From Brachionus koreanus (Eukaryota > Rotifera > Eurotatoria > Ploima > Brachionidae), in the NCBI GenBank assembly GCA_016987375.1, contig PJRA01000309.1, positions 208,056 to 229,068 on the forward strand: 21,013 nt of DNA, in the 5' to 3' direction. How positions within the stretch are numbered: the first letter of the stretch is position 1; each line of letters begins with the position of its first letter. Made by a program: the position numbers and the translations under genes. The notes below the pieces were generated by a model. That model did not search any database. It was not told the DNA's origin and saw only the letters and a program-made list of their open reading frames with translations. Of this stretch, positions 20,731-21,013 are shown piece by piece.

Positions 20731-20883
20731 AAAGCCTGTAGAGGATTAAGGGGATACACTTGCCTGAGAATTATCGAACTATTAAGTCAATATGAAATCT
20801 TAGTACAAAAATTACAGTGCACAAAGGAAAAACTATTTTTTTATAGTTGCGCAAAAATGGTTCTGTAAAAAGTACAATGTTTT

Positions 20884-21013
20884 GTTTTGTGAAATTTGGT
20901 ACAAAATAAAAAAATAGAACAAAAATTAATGCTAAAAAAGCTAATAACTTTTTTCCTGAAGGCTTTTAATTAGTTCTTCAAGTGCAACTAACTGCAACAT
21001 ACTTAGTTGCACC
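20884..21013. repeat. Dispersed repeat, copy at window end, with terminal hairpin
   Basis: Its first 30 bases match 14198-14227 in 28 positions. The last part forms a perfect hairpin: GTGCAACTAA at 20982-20991 pairs with TTAGTTGCAC at 21003-21012 around an 11-base loop. The element may continue beyond the window. Confidence 0.65.

Noticed and set aside
20662..20868. 68-codon plus-strand frame near the window end
   Set aside because: It begins inside the 62-bp inverted-repeat arm and has no recognisable domain; more likely part of a repeat.

Overview
This window looks like nuclear DNA from a small-genome metazoan. It is very AT-rich. The genes have introns with GT...AG ends, and most introns are only 51 to 89 bases. 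Three animal-type gene families are present: mitofusin, a fukutin-like glycan phosphotransferase (two copies), and gamma-tubulin complex protein 6 (GCP6). Base composition, compact introns and gene content would fit a monogonont rotifer such as Brachionus, but that taxon is a guess from general resemblance; only 'animal' is well supported.

Layout. 1-230: minus-strand piece of a non-LTR reverse transcriptase, cut by the window edge. About 1130-1430: decayed mariner transposase on the plus strand. 1529-4100: complete five-exon mitofusin on the minus strand (764 residues). 4997-6599: fukutin-like gene A on the minus strand, three exons, with one extra A in a homopolymer that shifts the frame just before the catalytic motif. 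About 7960-10400: a transposon graveyard holding two plus-strand LINE reverse transcriptase fragments, with a short island of much higher GC between them. 11232-17542: five-exon TUBGCP6 on the plus strand (1272 residues), whose 2-kb second intron contains another copy of the retroelement seen at the window start. 18329-19816: intact three-exon fukutin-like gene B on the minus strand (452 residues), bracketed by 62-bp inverted repeats. The last kilobase is repeat-rich and ends in a perfect hairpin.

The exon models were built by hand. Each keeps frame across all junctions (the coding sums 2295, 3819 and 1359 nt are multiples of three), and the two fukutin-like genes confirm each other: their middle exons are both 218 nt and their intron positions correspond. 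Gene A sums to 1495 nt, one base too many, which is how the frameshift shows.

The genes do not form a pathway. Mitofusin acts in mitochondrial outer-membrane fusion, GCP6 in microtubule nucleation, and the fukutin-like proteins probably in Golgi glycan modification. I see no prokaryotic operon, CRISPR array, tRNA or rRNA. I did not find a clearly undescribed system. The most notable points are the frameshifted gene A, the reduced repeat architecture of GCP6, the inverted repeats around gene B and the GC-rich island. No database search was possible, so family assignments rest on motif recognition.
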